Below, piece after piece: positions 1-9,987 of a stretch of 64,000 nucleotides of DNA. The position numbers and the translations under genes are program-made. Source of the DNA: Notamacropus eugenii (Eukaryota > Chordata > Mammalia > Diprotodontia > Macropodidae). Under the pieces are notes generated by a model. The model was not told the DNA's origin. It searched no databases and saw only the letters and a program-made list of their open reading frames with translations. The stretch lies in assembly GCF_028372415.1 (NCBI RefSeq), contig NC_092875.1:192240372-192304371 (forward strand), given 5' to 3'. How positions within the stretch are numbered: position 1 is the first letter of the stretch; every line of letters begins with the position of its first letter.

Positions 1-215
1 AACAACATTATGTACCAAGAATTTTGCTAAGAGTTGGGGATACAAAGAAACAAACAAAAAAATCACTCCAGCCCTGCCCTCAGGAAGATAACATTCCTAA
101 GGGCAGAGACAAATGCAAATAACTATGTACATAAGAAATAAATACAGTCTAAATTGAAGGGGGGAAGGTACTAGTATGGGTGGGGCATGGGTTAGAAAAG
201 GAAACCAGGAAAGGC
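1..215 (-). mobile_element. L2 LINE 3' end fragment (antisense)
   Basis: The start reads like the antisense of the L2 3' end: a 'tatgtaccaag...ttgctaag..ttggggatacaaagaaac' block followed by 'ccctgccctcaggaagataacattc', which is the reverse of the usual L2 end with its AGCACAGTGCC-like block. It is cut by the window edge. Its divergence suggests an old copy. Family assignment is by recall of the consensus. Confidence 0.55.
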
Positions 216-239
216 CTCCAGGGGAAGGGAGGATATAAA

Positions 240-430
240 CTGTCTTGATAGCTCTGTTTCCCCTCTTCCTATATTTTCGTTACTATATTTGAGTATATGA
301 TTTGTCCCTTCAGTGGAATATTAATTCCTTTAACTACAAAGACTCTTTCACTTTTGTTTTTTTCTCCATAGTGCCTAGCACAGGGACTTAGAAACAGTAG
401 ACTCTTAACATCTCTTTAATTGAATGGTAC
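240..430 (+). mobile_element. L2 LINE 3' end fragment (sense)
   Basis: The stretch ends with 'tagtgcctagcacagggac', the typical L2 terminus, followed by a degenerate 'cttaacatctctttaattgaatgg'. Upstream is pyrimidine-rich L2 3' sequence. It abuts an L2 end in the opposite orientation at 1-215. Confidence 0.5.
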
Positions 431-1005
431 AATTAATATAGTGTAAGATAGGTATTACAGTAGATCAGTTACCAAATGCAGAAACACAGCTAAATGCTGG
501 TTAATTTCAGAGGAAAATGCAAAGGGTAGAATAAGACTCAATTTGGGGCAGAGTACTTTCTGAGGAGATTTCAAATCTCTTCTTTAGTCTTTCCATCTAG
601 TATCTAGTCTCAACTCTACCACTTCATAGTTATGTACATGTTAGACCAGAATCCCTCAGATCCTTTAAGAAGTAAAATGAGTGCAAGCTAGAGATGATGA
701 GGGTGTGGAAGTGTGAATTTTGCGTAGCTGCCTGACAGTTCTGCCTGGTCACTAAACCTCATGGCTGTCTGTGGCTTAAGTTCCTTGTCCTCTGAGGACA
801 CATGCTTGTGGTGAGCATATGTCCCTGATTTTCTGAAATATAACCTATTTCGTGGGAGGAGAAAAGTATTTTTAGCAAGCCTTTGCAAAGGAAATATCTT
901 TTGTCAAGCCATGTGCCCTGATTTTTTGATTTGGAAAATATGTTCAACCAAATACATACTTCACACAACAGTTACTATCCATTTGAATTCTTGGAATTGT
1001 GTAGT

Positions 1006-1008
<3 letters not shown>
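431..1008. other. Unannotated unique stretch
   Basis: I see no recognisable repeat, splice-flanked exon or RNA gene. The short minus-strand ORFs at 688-968 overlap one another in different frames, lack any motif and look random. Confidence 0.5.
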
Positions 1009-1087
<79 letters not shown>

Positions 1088-1092
1088 TCTCT
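1009..1092. repeat. (CT)n microsatellite
   Basis: About 84 bp of near-perfect CT dinucleotides with one G interruption near 1075. The apparent poly-Leu/Ser and Arg/Glu ORFs across it are artefacts of the repeat. Confidence 0.97.
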
Positions 1093-2690
1093 GACCAACT
1101 TGATTTTGGTCTGACATTTCTCCCAAGGAGATCAGCATATATTTTAGTCAATATATATTTTAGGTTTTGAAAAGGAAATTCTCTCCTTTTTAAAAGGGAA
1201 AAAAACCAGCACTTGTTTCTTTTACATCCTTCTCTGTGACTAGTACTGTAGGAGCAACCACTAGGTGCCAGAATGTCTTATCTGCACTTTGTGTCCTTCA
1301 CAACCTTTAAAAGAAGTACTTTGTACAAAGCAGGGAACTAATAATGTTTGCTTAATTGAATTAACCTGATAAGTACTTGATTGATTGAATGATGGATAGT
1401 GTCTCTCTTATTTCTGTACCCTCTATCATGGTAAGTTATGCCCACATCATCAAAATCAAGACATTTTGACTGGTTGCATAGGTGTATCAGCCAAATGGAA
1501 GCTAAATATTCCATCACAGAATTGGGGATTGCCATGTTACCTGTTGTTATTTGAAGCATGCTCCATCATCACCTATCCATCAAAAGAGAGGATAACATCT
1601 GCCCCATCTATTCCAGCCTGATTTTCTAATAATTCTCCATCTTTATGAACGACCAAGGAACCAAATTATAGAGCAGAATTCACATGCTATCAGTCCCAGG
1701 CTTAGTCACAGTTTCTATAAATTCATCTGAGGAAGTCCATCAAAATCATAATGTGGATAAGCCAGCACCCCTGGTTACATCAGCTGGGGGACAGAGAAGA
1801 TGACAAAGACTATTTTGTATATTCTTGGGACTTTTCCTGACCTCAAATGGGAAGGTACTCCAGCCATGGGTTTCCTTTTTTTTCTCTTCCATGTCTGCAG
1901 ACTACTTCTCTCCTCTATCCAAAATGCCACCTGAAGTAATGGGAATAAAAAAAGAAGGAATTAACTAAGGCATTACTATACATCTAATATGCTTATCAGG
2001 TACACTAGAAAGGCAGAGGATTTAGCTCTATTGTTTCCTTTACTCACTTTCCATTTTTTTATTGCTTTGTGTGCCTGTGTGCTATAGAACTGAAGAGCTC
2101 CATGAGACAGAAAGCTTGGCAGCCTTCCCACAATCCTCAGCATGTGGGAATAGCAAGTAACAAAGTGTTAACACCTGCCAACTGGTGGTTAGGTGTAAAT
2201 GTCTCTGTTAACAACAAACACTGCTGCTAGTAGTCATCGGAGCAAAACAGCAAAGCTGCTCCTTCCTCCGATGTGGAAAACACCACTAGGATAAAAAAAA
2301 GTCCCCTAATTACTTGATTAAGATGTATCAATCCTGGAAATTGTTGATCTAGAACACTGAGTCTCTGACATTCAGTTCATTCTTCATTAAACAGAATAGT
2401 TGAAACCGTTCTCTTGTGAGCTGCCTCAAAGCAGTTTACCATCCAGAGGGTTGCAACAGTGAAACTTTTTTTATAGGTTGGAGAAAAAAATAAAGGTAAT
2501 TTGGGGCCAATTCTTTTCAGCTGTTTCAATAAACCCCATCAATAAACCTTGCTAGTAATACTGGAAAAAGATGGGACACCTTAGTTAGAATGGTTAGACA
2601 TGTTTACAAATCTTTTTTACAATGGTTGGGGAAGTCTTCAGTTTGGGCTTTTCTTTTTAACATTCTGGTTTCCTTATTTTGTCAAAAAAA
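1093..2690. other. Mostly unique DNA, with a motif-dense patch near 2.1-2.5 kb
   Basis: No transposon family is recognised with confidence. The part from about 2090 to 2500 is less AT-rich and carries 'gtgttaacacctg' at 2165 followed by 'aggtgtaaat' at 2191, which resemble T-box half-sites with an overlapping CACCTG E-box. This could be a conserved regulatory element, but the sequence alone cannot show it. Confidence 0.35.
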
Positions 2691-2730
2691 ATACATATAT
2701 ATGTATATATACACACATATATATATATTT
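2691..2730. repeat. AT/AC-rich microsatellite
   Basis: Imperfect alternating run of tatatgtatatatacacacatatat type, about 40 bp. Confidence 0.9.
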
Positions 2731-3126
2731 TCCCTTACAAAGAGTACCTGTTTAAATTTGGTGTTTGGGTAAAATATACTTGCTTTCTCCTTTTGGAATA
2801 ATGTACCCAGAGCCTTTTCAATGTCTCTCTCCCTCTAGAAGGCAGATAATTGCTCAGGTTCAGACAATACCCATCTGGGGCTATAGTGACTGACCTTTGA
2901 CACTGACCTACTTTCCCCTTCAGCCACTGTTCTAGGCTCTCACTTCAAAACAACCAAAGATTCAATCTTCAGAAATAGTCTGAATACCAAACAAGAGGCT
3001 AAAAATTATTTGAGAAAACAGAAATTTCTTTTTTTTTTTTTTTTGTAGGGTGGGGAGGACTGCAGAAAATGAGGGGGAAAGGTAATAACAAGTATGTCCT
3101 ATACAATTGAAGTTAGGGATGTATAT

Positions 3127-3870
3127 TGGAATAGGCACAGAATTTGGAGGCAGGGGTTCAGATACCACTTCAGACATTTCCTAGTAATGTGACTTTGTCA
3201 GCAAAGACCCTGGTATACACACAAGGACCTGCTACAGATGTTTAGATCTGCTTTTCTAAAAGGAAAGCAACTTTTAAGAGGTCAACAATCTTTAATCAAG
3301 CACATGTATCATTCACTTACTTTAGGGGGAAAAGTCAGCACCCTGAACTTCAGGGAAAATAAAAACAGAAATTACAAACAGAAATACCAACAGATAGGGC
3401 TTCTGTCTGATCATAAGCAATACATACCTCACAGATCAACAGACAGATGCAACTGTCTGACCATCCATACATAGTTACCAGAGAGAGAAGCACCAACATC
3501 TGGGTTTTCAAAGCCAGAGTCTCCTCTGGCCAAGCAAACATTTCCATTGAGTAAACCCCAAAACAAAACCTCACCTCAGAGTATTTATACACTTTTCAGA
3601 GTCAGAGGGCATCAAGACCCTTGAGAACCAGTGCCCCATTAGAAATCAACAAAAGATATAAGGAACCTCCCCTAGCCAAGCTCCCCTTGATAATAAGTTC
3701 CACCTGAGGCCTATTAATGGGCAGGGAAGATCTTCAACTTTACATTAGCATTACAGGGACCCTGGATAAGTTCATCACTCTGTGTCTCAGTTTCCTCATC
3801 TGTAAAATGGGAGAATTAGCTTTATTGGCCTTTATGGTCCCTTCCAACTATGATCTATTATCTAATGATC
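3127..3870 (+). mobile_element. MIR/Ther1-type SINE split by a solo LTR
   Basis: The left part (3127-3193) reads 'aatttggaggcaggggttcagatac...cctagtaatgtgac', the MIR/CORE-SINE body. The right part (3756-about 3870) resumes with 'gggaccctggataag...tgtctcagtttcctcatctgtaaaatggg'. The two halves join in register at the conserved GTGACCCTGG stretch once the LTR at 3194-3755 is removed. Confidence 0.75.
3194..3755 (-). mobile_element. Solo LTR of an endogenous retrovirus (antisense), in a MIR
   Basis: A 562-bp block interrupts a MIR. It is flanked by 5-bp near-duplications, GTGAC (3189-3193) and GGGAC (3756-3760), at a point where the MIR consensus is continuous. On the minus strand a TATAAATAC box lies at 3581-3590, about 165 bp from the right edge, as expected for U3 reading leftward. 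The right edge ends TTACA, like the LTR at 44000-44452, and both share a 'tattaatg...gggaagatctt' block just inside that edge. No internal retroviral genes lie nearby, so it is a solo LTR. Confidence 0.6.
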
Positions 3871-3879
3871 ATACTACCT

Positions 3880-4125
3880 TGTCATTTTCTTTGTTTCTAT
3901 ACCTTCAGACCTCCAGGTCACCCTCCAAATTCCATCAATTACTTTAATTTCTCAGTCTTTCTCATTATCCCATCCCTTACTATCATTCTCATGCTCTTGT
4001 TGACCTCTTTAATATCCTAATCATACAAACTATGATCTCTTCAATTGCAATGGTCTTCAACTACTCCCATTTCAGTCACACTATGGAATAGATGCATCTC
4101 AGTCATCATCATTTCACACACTAAT
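3880..4125 (+). mobile_element. Possible L2 5' region fragment
   Basis: Pyrimidine-rich sequence ('caccctccaaattccatcaattac...') resembles the L2 ORF2 5' region and may belong to the long L2 that resumes at 4750. Similarity is weak. Confidence 0.3.
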
Positions 4126-4290
4126 AGTTATAACTCAAATTTGTATAGTATATGACAGTTTACAATATTTCTTCACTATCTCTCAGTTAAATAGGTAGTA
4201 CCAATATTACTATCTCCATTTTGCAGATAATAGAACTATGACTCAGTGAGGTTATGAGGATCAATTTTGGAATCTGTCTAGTCCACTTAG
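4125..4290 (-). mobile_element. MIR SINE fragment (antisense)
   Basis: It reads 'actaatagttataactcaaatttgtatagtatatgacag', then 'tactatctccattttgcagataatagaactatgactcag'. This is the antisense MIR signature (...ATTATCCCCATTTTACAGATGAGGAAACTGAG) in degraded form. Confidence 0.6.
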
Positions 4291-4411
4291 AACTTACTCT
4301 TTGCTTAGATTCAGTGGGTTTCTGGTATTTTTAATTTGCTAAATTAAATTAAAATGTATTCATTGAAATTTTATTTATGTATTTGTTTTATTGAATTTAG
4401 GTGGTTTGGAT

Positions 4412-4670
4412 AGAAGGCCAGGCCTGGAATCAGGAAAACCTGAGTTCAAATGCAACCTCAGAAACGTAATAGATGTGTGACAGTGGACAAGTCACTTATC
4501 AGTTCTTTGCCTCATTTTCCTCATCTATAAAATGGAGATTATCATAGCAACTGCCTCCCAAGATTGTTGTGAAGATTAAATGAGATAATAATTGTAAGTA
4601 GTTGTAAAGTGTAGCATAATACCCAGCATGTAGTAAGTGCTATATAAATGTTAGCAATTATTATTTATTC
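4412..4670 (+). mobile_element. Ther1/MIR-type SINE with L2-like tail
   Basis: A full-length-looking CORE-SINE: head 'aggcctggaatcaggaaaacctgagttcaaat' with the B-box-like GAGTTCAAAT, core 'gacaagtcacttatc...cctcattttcctcatctataaaatggag', and tail 'cccagcatgtagtaagtgctatataaatgttagcaattattatt'. The tail matches therian SINEs mobilised by L2. Confidence 0.8.
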
Positions 4671-4749
4671 ATGCCTAAGGTCACAAGCATAGGATCAGAG
4701 CTAGGATTTGAATCCAAGCAGTTGCTACTATCAATATCCCAAAGTTTGA

Positions 4750-5980
4750 AATGTTATGTCATCCATATCCCTTTATCCTTCCTCCTTTCACACTCTTTTC
4801 TTCATACTAAGCTTGCTCTTTCCCTTGAACCACAACCTGTGGCCTTTGAACTTCTCCCTCCCAGTCTACCTTAACGTCTCCATTTTGACTTCCCTGATTC
4901 TACATCTAATCTTGGCATCATGCATTGCCTCATCAACAATTCACTAGACTGCTTTATTCTCTCCCTAGAATCCTTTATTCTCTTTATCCGTTCATTGTTT
5001 CCAGACTGCTAATCTTTCCTCCTGGATATCCCTTGTCGTCAAATTTCTTTGACCCTGCTTCTGGGCTGCTGAATGATTCTGGAGAAAATCATGAAATTAA
5101 ACATAATACAAGAGAAAATATTCTGCTTCATTCTGTGTTGCAATTCCATAGTTCTTTCTCTGGATGGGTTTTTCTCATGGTTTCTCCCATTCATTGTAAT
5201 TCTTCCATGCAACATGACTAATGTGAAAATGTGTTTAATAAGAATATATGTGTAGAACTCATATAAGATTACATGCCGTTTTGGGGAGGAAATGGGGAGG
5301 GAGGGAGAGAAAATATAAGACTTATGGAAGTTCTTGTAGAAAACTGAAAACAAATAAATTAATTTTTAAAAATCATGAAAGTGTGCTAGCCTGAATACTT
5401 ATATAGGATGACTTAGACTACTATTTTTTTGAGAAATTTGAGGTCACTGGATCACATTTTTCTCCATTCTTCAGAATTTTTTGCTGTATTATCCATTCTT
5501 TCCTCCTCTATTTCAATTCTTCAAACTGAGTTTTCAGTACTCCTTCCTTAACCTAATCCCCAAATCTAAGCCCTACAGTTGGTATCTGCTCTGCCCTTCT
5601 CTTAGTCTTCACCCTAGCACACTTTCTATCTCTTATTCATCTTCAGTCTCTTGCTTACGTTGGACTCCTTCCCACCTGTCTTTAAACATACTTAGGTCTG
5701 TCTTCCCATCCTCAGAAAACCCTTTACTCAATTGCTACTCCAACCATGTACCATCCTACCAATCCCCTTCCCTTCATAGTCAGTCTTTTTAAGTAATGAC
5801 TATACCGATGTTACTGATTCCTCACCTCCCCTTCATTCCTGAACCCTTGTTACTTGAATTCTTTCCCTGTCATTCCACAAAAATTTCTCAAATAACTTCA
5901 TTATCACAAAATCCAATTGCCTTCCTCCTCATCCACCTTTACATCTCTACAGGACTTCACACTATTGATGGTACCTTTGT
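4750..5980 (+). mobile_element. Long L2 LINE, 5' portion (sense), interrupted
   Basis: The pyrimidine-rich segments 4750-5084 and 5381-5980 resemble the L2 ORF2 coding strand upstream of the reverse transcriptase. The second ends 'ctctacaggacttcacactattgatgg', which corresponds to the FDTVDH-type start of the RT palm in L2. The L1 at 5097-5368 splits the two segments. The copy appears to resume at about 7905 with the next part of the RT, so 5981-7904 looks like inserted material. Many stops and indels are present. Confidence 0.5.
5085..5380. mobile_element. Short L1 insertion with 5' inversion (twin priming)
   Basis: The insert at 5097-5368 is flanked by a perfect 12-bp duplication AAAATCATGAAA (5085-5096 and 5369-5380). 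The left part (about 5097-5184, 'aattccatagttctttctctggat') has the same strand as in the antisense L1 at 10001-11196, so it is antisense here. The right part (about 5185-5368, 'aacatgactaatgtgaaaatgtgttt' to an A-rich end) is sense. Opposite orientations inside one duplication are the hallmark of twin-primed reverse transcription. Confidence 0.8.
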
Positions 5981-6390
5981 TGAAGTCTGGGGTTCTGGGA
6001 ACCCCAAAATGCAAGGATACAGAGGGGTCTGCCTTAAAGGAATATGACCACTCAAGCCTTCCAGTCAAAGTAGGGAGTTTATTTGAAGCCAATAGAAGCC
6101 AGGGTGATTCCAAGTGAAAGGGGCAAGATTGACACTTACATACCAGAAAAGACAGTGAGAATATCTAGATGGGATTAAGAAGTGGTAAATAGCATGGGGT
6201 GGGTCAGGTACAGACAATGAAAGAAGTTAAGTGGTCAGGGAGGCACAGTGAAAGGGCAGTTGAAAAGATTATTGAGTAAGTAGGTAGAAATATGTGGGAA
6301 AATTCAGAGGCTGGGTTGGGTTCAAAGACATGGTCTTTTCCTTTTAGAGGTTCAGGTCCCATGACCCCATCATCTTTTTCTGGAAGAAGT
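5981..6390 (-). mobile_element. Solo LTR (antisense), right edge uncertain
   Basis: The left edge reads 'tgaagtctggggttctggg' followed by 'aaccccaaaatg', the same edge pattern as the LTRs at 6686 and 9674. A reverse-complemented AATAAA lies at 6078-6083, about 100 bp inside, as in those two. The right edge falls near 6390, where antisense L2 begins. I could not find a clean target duplication. Confidence 0.5.
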
Positions 6391-6394
6391 GATA

Positions 6395-7900
6395 GGGATA
6401 GGCATTAGCGATACAAGGAAAAAAATGAACCACCCCAATTTTCAAGGGACTTACTTTCTACTGTATAAAGATAAGAGAATATTTTGAGGAATCAGAGAGT
6501 ACTAACAAATTGAGCAGGGGGATTAGGGAAGGAGACGGAGAAGTGGCAACTATTCTGAGAGGCATATGAAGTCCAAGAAAAAGTTGTGACATGCTTCAAA
6601 TTCTACACTGAAGAGTGTGCATTTTATCCTAGAGGCAATGGAGAGTCACTAAAAGATTTTAGTCAGAGACTTGATGTGGTTTGACTGTTAAGGCTGAGGG
6701 GTGCTTGGGACCCCAAAGTACTGACATGCCAGGTCCTGCCCAAATGAATTTGATACAAGCCTTCTTTCAGCCAAAGAAAAAAAGTTTATTTGAGATTTGC
6801 CATATTGGGTAGACTCTTAAGTAATCTGAGCATTTGTGAAGCTTGTATTGACAAGCAGCCAGATAGAATCTGAACTAGATTGAATTTGAGCACCTTCAAG
6901 GAGGCAAGATACATCTTATATAGAGAAAGATTGTGGGAAGGATTGAGGGTTGACCTAGTAGTCTGGGGTAACTAGAGGAGGGGTTTAGGGAGGGTCTTGA
7001 TGGGAGTGGCCAGTAGCTGATGTGACTAGAGGTCAGATACCCGGAACCAATGAGATTTTGATGGTATCAAGGGTGGGAAGTACCTGGAGGCAATCCAGAG
7101 GTAACAAACAGTGGAGGGCTAGGCTAGGTTAAGGGTAACAGATTTGAGCATGAAAAGCCAAATCAATTGAGAGGATTCAAGGAGAGTCAAGGGAGCTCCC
7201 AGAGCCTATACTCTATTATGACATTTGACTGATGCTTTAGAAAAACCATTTTGTCAGCAGTGGCAAGAATGGATTGGAGAAGAGACTGGGTGTAAGGAAT
7301 TGAGATCTAGAAGTTTAGGCAAACTATAGTATAAACTAGGGTGGTAACAGGTGTAGGAGAGAAAAGGGGACAGATGTGACGTGTTATGGAGGTAGAACCT
7401 ACAGAATTAGGAAACATAAAGGATGGAACTGAGTGGTAGGGAAGAAAAAGAGTCAAAGATGACTAAGGTTTTAAGCCTGTAACCTGAGAGGATGATGAGG
7501 TCATAAATGCATTAGGTTAGTTGGCAAAATGTCTAAAGGGGGAAGATAATCAGCTCTGTTTTGGACATGTTGCACTTGAGATGCTGATGGAACACCCAGG
7601 AGAGATGTCCATCATTTAATTGAAAATGTGGGACTAATGTCCACAAGTGAGAGTTCATTGCTGGATGCCAATTGATAATGTTGTATAAAGAGGATAGAGA
7701 AAGGGCCTAAATAGAGATTTAAAGGACCCTTATGTTAAGCAGGAGCACAATGGGTGATGATTCAACAGAGACTAAGGAGTAATCAGTCAAGTAGGAGGAG
7801 AAAAAAGGAGATAACATGATCCCAGAAGCCAAGGAGGCATTATCTAGGAGGAGAGGAAGATAAACAAATTGCAGAGAAATCAGTCATGTAGGGTGAGGAC
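6395..7900 (-). mobile_element. L2 LINE, 3' end to RT (antisense), split by an LTR
   Basis: The 6395-6685 part starts with antisense L2 3' sequence ('ggcattagcgatacaagg...tttcaagggacttac') and continues 'cattttatcctagaggcaatggagagtcac'. The 7224-7900 part goes on through the antisense of the RT domain ('gaaaaagagtcaaagatgactaaggttt', 'ctgttttggacatgttgcac'). The LTR at 6686-7223 separates them. It lies head to head with the sense L2 arm from 7905, making a large imperfect inverted repeat. Confidence 0.6.
6680..7229 (-). mobile_element. Solo LTR (antisense) with 6-bp target duplication
   Basis: The 538-bp LTR (6686-7223) begins TG and ends CA and is flanked by perfect TTTGAC repeats (6680-6685, 7224-7229). 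On the minus strand it has a TATATAAG box near 6916-6923, about 300 bp from the right edge, and an AATAAA signal at 6785-6790. That is the normal U3-R-U5 order. It sits inside the antisense L2. No retroviral internal region is attached. Confidence 0.8.
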
Positions 7901-7904
7901 TGGG

Positions 7905-8714
7905 AACTTTCCATGATTTTTTGTAACTCTACTACTTGTCCTCCTACTGCTCTATCTCCTTGGTTCCTGTCTTCTTTTCCCTTAAAGTGGGTGTTATACA
8001 AGGTTAAGTCCTCTGCCATCTTCTCTCTTTCTATTTTCCTTATTCATTCCGAATATTCCCAAGGCTTCATCTACCATTGCTAATGCAAATGACTCCTCCA
8101 CCTACATCTCTTTCCTAAGTTTGACCCTTGCATCTTCAACAATCCATGGATATGTTGACATGAATATCTCACAGGCAACTCAAATTTAACACATCCTAAA
8201 GAAAACATTATCTTTCCCACAAACCTACTATACCTACTTTTGTCAATAACTTGATTATCACCTAATCTTAAATGTTAGTTCCCAGTGACCCCACCCTGAT
8301 TAGTATAGGCCCTCATTACCACCAACCTGCATGGTTGCAAATCACTTCTTAACCAGTCTTCCCACTTCTCACCTCTCCCTCCCTCTAATTCATCTCCATA
8401 CCCAGGCAGATTAATTATCTTTATGCAAAAGTCTTGGTCATGTCAATCTTCTGATGTTGGCCCATCAATTTCTCTATATTGCCTATGAACTTCTTTGAAT
8501 TAGAATTAAAGACCTTAGATTCGAATTAAAATTTAAGGCCCTCTATAATCTGGTGCTTTCTGAATTTAGTACATTCTCCTTTTCATATACTTTATACTTT
8601 GATCACATCTATCCCCTGAGCATGTTCTATACTTTCCCATCTGTGCCTTTGCTCATGGTATGCAGTATTGCTAGAGTGCCTCACTGTACATCACCACCAT
8701 CCATACACACACAC

Positions 8715-8770
<56 letters not shown>

Positions 8771-9020
8771 ATGCTGAAATCCTATCAATTCTTTAAAAAT
8801 TCACTCGTGTCACTTTCTCCCTGAAATCTTCCCTGATCCCCTCAGTGAGTATTGATTTTTCTCTCCTGACACAGTACTTTGTTTACACCTCTCTGATGTA
8901 TTTATTATTATTAACTTGCATCATAGCTATATAGCATACCTTAACCCTCCCCATTACAGACTTTAAGTTCCACAAGGGATCACTGCTTATGGCTTAGCTA
9001 AACTTGGTATTCATAATTGC
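7905..9020 (+). mobile_element. Long L2 LINE, RT to 3' portion (sense)
   Basis: A fossil L2 reverse transcriptase is visible on the plus strand. Codons from 7985 read KVGVIQG, a stop, then VLCHLL, matching the conserved VPQGSVLGPLL motif of the family. Downstream come the L2 RT C-terminus and 3' blocks ('ctgtgcctttgctcatgg', 'gaaatcttccctgatcccct', 'cagactttaagttccacaaggg'). A (CA)n tract grew inside it at 8704-8768. This is probably the continuation of 4750-5980. Confidence 0.6.
8704..8768. repeat. (CA)n microsatellite
   Basis: About 65 bp of CA dinucleotides with one CG interruption, inside an L2 copy. His/Thr ORFs across it are artefacts. Confidence 0.97.
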
Positions 9021-9184
9021 CTGCCTAAATGCCCACAAAACAGAGAGATGTGCCCATTTTAGGGACTACATCTGTGTTTCCAATGGTATAGGAAGAACTC
9101 AGTGAAGAAATTCTCCTAACAGTGCTGATCATTAACAATTCTGTTTCTTATCATCTCAGATCTTTGACATTTGAATACCAGGTG

Positions 9185-9510
9185 CAATAAATGGCAAGTA
9201 TGCTCATATGGCTAGATCATAGATGATGTAGAATAGAGGAGTTGAACGTAAGAACATTGGAAAGGTTGGAAAGGGCAAGGTTGTGAAGGGTTTTGAATAC
9301 TAAACAAAATACTTCATATTCAGTCCTGGAGATAATAGGGAGGTACTGAAGTTTATTGAGCAGAGGGGCAAGGGCTGTGTTTTGGGAAAACCACTTTGTC
9401 AGCTAAGAAGAGGATAGACTGGAGTGGGGAGAGACTTTAGTCAGGGAAAGCAAGTAGAAGGTGGTTTCACTAGTCCAGGTGAGAGGAGATAAGGACTTAC
9501 ACAGGGTGTT
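9185..9510 (-). mobile_element. L2 LINE fragment (antisense)
   Basis: It reads 'gggcaaggttgtgaagggttttgaatac', then 'accactttgtcagctaagaagaggatagactggagtgggg' and 'tcactagtccaggtgagaggag'. This is the antisense L2 RT/3' sequence also seen at 6395-7900. Confidence 0.6.
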
Positions 9511-9987
9511 GGTTGTGTAAGTGGAGAGAAGGAAACACACAAGAGAAAAGTAAAAATAGAAAAGATAAAATTTGTCAACTAATCATATATATTTTGCTGA
9601 GTCATTTTAGTCATGTCCAACTCTTTGTGACCTCATTTGGGGTTTTCTTGGCAAAGATACCGGGGTGGCTTTGTGGTGGTTCAGGGGCACCCCAAAATGT
9701 TGGGGTGCAAGGTCATCTTGAAAGAATTTGTTCAAGCTGTCTCCAAATCTAGTAAAGGTATTTATTCCAGGTAACACAACACATCAAGCAGGCTCCTTGG
9801 CCCCTGAAGGTAGATGCAGCTAAAGGGAGACCTCGGCTTAGGGTGGGGTGGTAGCCCCCTAAGGGAGGCGGACCCTCAAGGGAGAGGGGTTCCTCAAGGG
9901 ATAGGGTCACTTCAAGGAGATGGCTCCTGAATGGAGATGCCCACTTAAGGGGGATACCTGCTAAAGGGAGATGCCCACTAGTCAGCA

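Noticed and set aside
911..1170. Leu/Ser and Arg/Glu repeat ORFs
   Set aside because: Direct translations of the (CT)n microsatellite.
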